A DNA stretch of 64,000 nt, from contig JARWKL010000004.1 in the NCBI GenBank assembly GCA_029961685.1, positions 25,053,610-25,117,609 on the forward strand, given 5' to 3'. Under the pieces are notes generated by a model. That model was not told where the DNA came from. It ran no database searches and saw only the letters and a program-made list of their open reading frames with translations. Source of the stretch: Aristolochia californica. Its lineage: Eukaryota > Streptophyta > Magnoliopsida > Piperales > Aristolochiaceae. This document shows positions 61,201-64,000 of the stretch, piece after piece. A program made the translations under genes and the position numbers. Positions within the stretch are counted from its first letter, which is position 1; every line of letters starts with the position of its first letter.

Positions 61201-64000
61201 AAGATAAACTCTAAAACTTTTAGTCTGTTGTGATCAATTTGCCTTTTATCTCTTTTTTTTGTTTACGCGATGAAGGGAAAGTGAAAACTTAAGTTTTGAT
61301 TTAAGAAAAAAGTATACATGTAAAATGGAAATGCACAATGCACAAATGTTGAGAGAGATAATACCAAAAAGTGTTTGAAATTTTTAGGGATTGTAAACTC
61401 TTTTCAGTCTTAATATATCAGGTTTTGCAATCTTTGGGAAAAGGGGGAGGTGCGGGATTTTTAACTGAGTGTTTACTCCCAATCTATAAGTCATTTTGTT
61501 ACAAAAATATAGCCCGTTACGCATGATTAATCACATTACAATCATCTATAATTGTTAAGTCAGGTTTTTGTAAATGGGCATAATAATGACTTGTTTGACT
61601 CGCGTAAATATCCCACCACACGTTCACTTGAGAATTTAATGTCATTCTCTTTAAAAGGTTTGGATCCACAGGTCATTCACATCTTTAACATGTTTCAATC
61701 ATGCATATCCATTTTTTAAAACATGTGTAGAAAAATCTCTTTCTTTTGAAATTCCGAGCTATTAGGGTTGAACTACTGGAATTTCCCAAACTTGGATAGG
61801 TAAAGTTTTGTGTTTATTTATGGTGTGTGAATAAATTTTAATTACTTACATTTGCTTATTGCTTTGAATTCTTTCCATACATAAACTCTAATATTTCCAT
61901 TTTGATGTGATCTAATTGCCTTTTATCTCTATTTTATGTTTACGAGATGATGGGAAAGTGAAAACTCAAGTTTTGATTTAAGAAACTATTATACATCTAA
62001 AATGGAAATGTAGAATGCACAAATGTAGAGAGAGATAATTCCAAAAAGTGACTGTAATTTTTAGGGATTGTAAACACTTTTAAGTATTAATATATATCAG
62101 GTTCTATAATCGTCGGGAAATGGGGGAGGCGGGGATTTTGAACGGAGTTTTGACTCCAAATCCATAAATCATTCCTTAAAAAAATATAGCCCGTTACTCA
62201 TGATAAATCACTTTACAATCATCTATAATCGTTAGGTGAGCTTTTTGTAAATGGGCCAAATAATTGCTTGTTTGACTCGAGTAAAAATCCCACCGTACGT
62301 TCACTTGAGATTTTAATGTTATTCTCTATAAAAGGTTTGGATCCATAGGTCATTTGCATCTTTAACATGTTTCAAGCATGCATATCCAGTTTTTAAACAT
62401 GTGTAGAAAAATCTCTTTCTTATAATATTCCGAGCAATTAGGGTAGTGAAATTTCCCAAACTTGGATAGCAAAACTTTTATGTTCATTTGTGGTGTTTGC
62501 ATAAATTTTCTTTTCTTAGACTTCTTTATTGCTTTAAATTCTTTCCACACATAAACTCTAAAATTTTCAGTTTGTTATGATCTTTTTTGCCTTTTATCTC
62601 TTTTTTTTGTTTCCGAGATGAAGCGAAAGTGAAAACTCAAGTTTTGATTTAAGAAAAAAGAATAACTCTAAAATGTAAATGCACAATGAACAAGTGTAGA
62701 GAGAGATAATTCCAAAAAGTGTGTTTTTCAGGTTTTATATATCAGGTTCTACAGTTGTCAGGAAAAGGGGGAGGCGGGTGATTTTTAACTCAGTGTTGAC
62801 TCCCAATCCATAAGTCATTCCTTACAAAAATATAACCCGTTACGCTGATTGTTAGGTCAGCTTTTTGTAAATGGGAAAATAATGGCTTGTTTGACTCGGG
62901 AAAATATCCCACTGCACAGTCACTAGAGAATTTAATGTTATTCTCTTTAAAAGGTTTGGATCCATAGGTCATTTGCATCTTTAACATGTTTCAAGTGTGC
63001 ATGTCTATTTTTTAAAACATGTGTAGAAAAATCTATTTCTTATAAAATTCCGAGCTATTAGGGTTGAACTAGTGGAATTACCCAAACTTGGATAACAAGA
63101 CTTTTGTGTTAATTTGTGGTTTGTGAATAAATCTTCTTTTCTTACATTTTTTGATTTCTTTAAATTCTCTCCATACATGAACTCTAAAACTTTCATTTTG
63201 ATGTGATCTAATTGCCTTTTATCTCTTTTTTTTGTTTACGAGATGATGGGAAAGTGAAAACTCAAGTTTTTATTTAAGAAAAAAGTATATATCTAAAATG
63301 GAAATGTAGAATGCACAAATGTAGAGGGAGATAATTCCAAAAAGTGCCTATAATTTTTAGGGATTGCAAACTCTTTTTAGTTTTTATATATCAGGTTCTG
63401 CTATTGTTGGGAAAATGGGGTGGCGGGGCATTTTTAACTGAGTGTTGACTCCCAATCCATAAGTCATTCCTAACAAAAATATAGCCCGTTACGCATGATA
63501 AATTACTTTACAATCATCTATGATCGTTACGTCAACTTTTTGTAAATGGGCAAAATAATGGCTTGTTTGACTCAGGTAAATATCCCACCACACGTTCACT
63601 TGAGAATTTAATGTTATTCTCTTTAAAAGGTTTGGATCCATAGGTCATTTGCATCTTTATCATGTTTCAGGCATGCATATCCATTTTTTAAAACATATGT
63701 AGAAAAATCTCTCTGATAAAAATCCGAGCTATTATTGTTGAACTTGTAGAATTACCCAAACTTGGATAACAAATTTTTTTTGTTCATTTGTGGTGTGCGA
63801 ATAAATTTTATTTGCTAACATTTGTTTATTGCTTTAAATTTTTTCTATACAAAAACTCTAAAATTTTCATCTTGTTGTAATCTATTTGCCTTTTATCTTT
63901 TATTTTTTTATTTTTTTTGTTAACGAGATGAAGGGAAAGTGAAAACTCAAATTTTGATTTAAGAAAAAAGTATATATCTAAAATGGAAGTTCACAATGCA
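58296..64000 (+). repeat. HOR copy 3, segment S5, cut by window end
   Basis: Phase sites are at 58296 (CGATCC), 58970, 59646 (GTATCG), 60311, 60985, 61662, 62339, 62958 and 63634. The order matches 26298-31668 in copy 1 with no missing monomer. The unit before 60311 is 665 bp because about 11 bp is lost near 60147. The unit before 62958 is 619 bp, a short-type unit with a further loss near 62722. The last unit carries an enlarged T/A-rich tract at about 63897-63920. Confidence 0.85.

Larger units (their letters stand above)
1..64000. repeat. Uninterrupted satellite DNA array, ~675 bp monomer
   Basis: The same AT-rich unit repeats head to tail across the window with no inversion and no foreign insert. 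The GGATCC-type phase site recurs at 499, 1174, 1849, 2485, 3161, 3835, 4509, 5183, 5862, 6537 and so on to 63634: 96 sites, most often 673-677 bp apart, with a second common spacing of 648-653 bp. Both array ends lie outside the window. All open frames are short (99 codons at most) and recur in phase with the repeat. Tandem arrays this long with variable monomers are typical of eukaryotic centromeric, pericentromeric or subtelomeric heterochromatin. I do not recognise the family by name and cannot place the species. Confidence 0.97.

Noticed and set aside
1..64000. CRISPR-like or phage-like regular repeats
   Set aside because: Repeat units of about 675 bp without unique spacers, and no cas or phage genes. 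The pattern is that of a eukaryotic satellite.
1..64000. Telomere or microsatellite arrays
   Set aside because: No TTTAGGG or TTAGGG tandem runs and no dinucleotide arrays are seen; only short G and T homopolymers vary.

Overview
The whole 64 kb is one uninterrupted head-to-tail satellite DNA array. I find no protein-coding gene, RNA gene, transposon, CRISPR array or bacterial-type regulatory unit. The monomer is AT-rich and usually about 675 bp. A shorter form of about 650 bp and a few 592-636 bp deletion forms also occur. Using the conserved GGATCC-type site as phase zero, I count 96 phase sites, all in the same orientation, from 499 to 63634. This implies a multicellular eukaryote and a pericentromeric, centromeric or subtelomeric heterochromatin block. 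The sequence alone does not separate plant from animal.

The array is organised as an irregular higher-order repeat (HOR). Distinctive monomer variants recur in the same order at long distances. A condensed, more diverged left copy occupies about 1174-5861. Copy 1 runs 5862-34349 (about 28.5 kb, 43 monomers). Copy 2 runs 34350-54905 (about 20.6 kb, 31 monomers). Copy 3 starts at 54906 and leaves the window. Copies 1, 2 and 3 match each other much better (a counted 60-base sample differs at 2 positions) than neighbouring monomers match. The copies differ by whole-monomer deletions, each keeping the monomer phase, as expected for unequal crossing-over within a satellite.

Layout: 1-5861, left copy and junction; 5862-8549, segment S1; 8550-16469, segment S2; 16470-18468, three monomers seen only in copy 1; 18469-26297, a six-monomer block of 3.9 kb present twice in tandem with strict long/short alternation; 26298-34349, segment S5; 34350-36967, S1 again; 36968-45150, S2 again; 45151-48213, single condensed version of the hexamer region; 48214-54905, S5 minus two monomers; 54906-57250, S1 again; 57251-58295, a jump straight into the end of the hexamer region; 58296-64000, S5 again.

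Each monomer carries a T-rich tract, a G-rich box (typically GGGAAAAGGGGGAGGCGGGGG or close) and a dyad-symmetric segment next to phase zero. Some copies of the G-rich box resemble the CENP-B box except at one core base, and one has grown to a run of 25 G. The short open frames, mostly on the minus strand, are by-products of the repeat and should not be annotated as genes.
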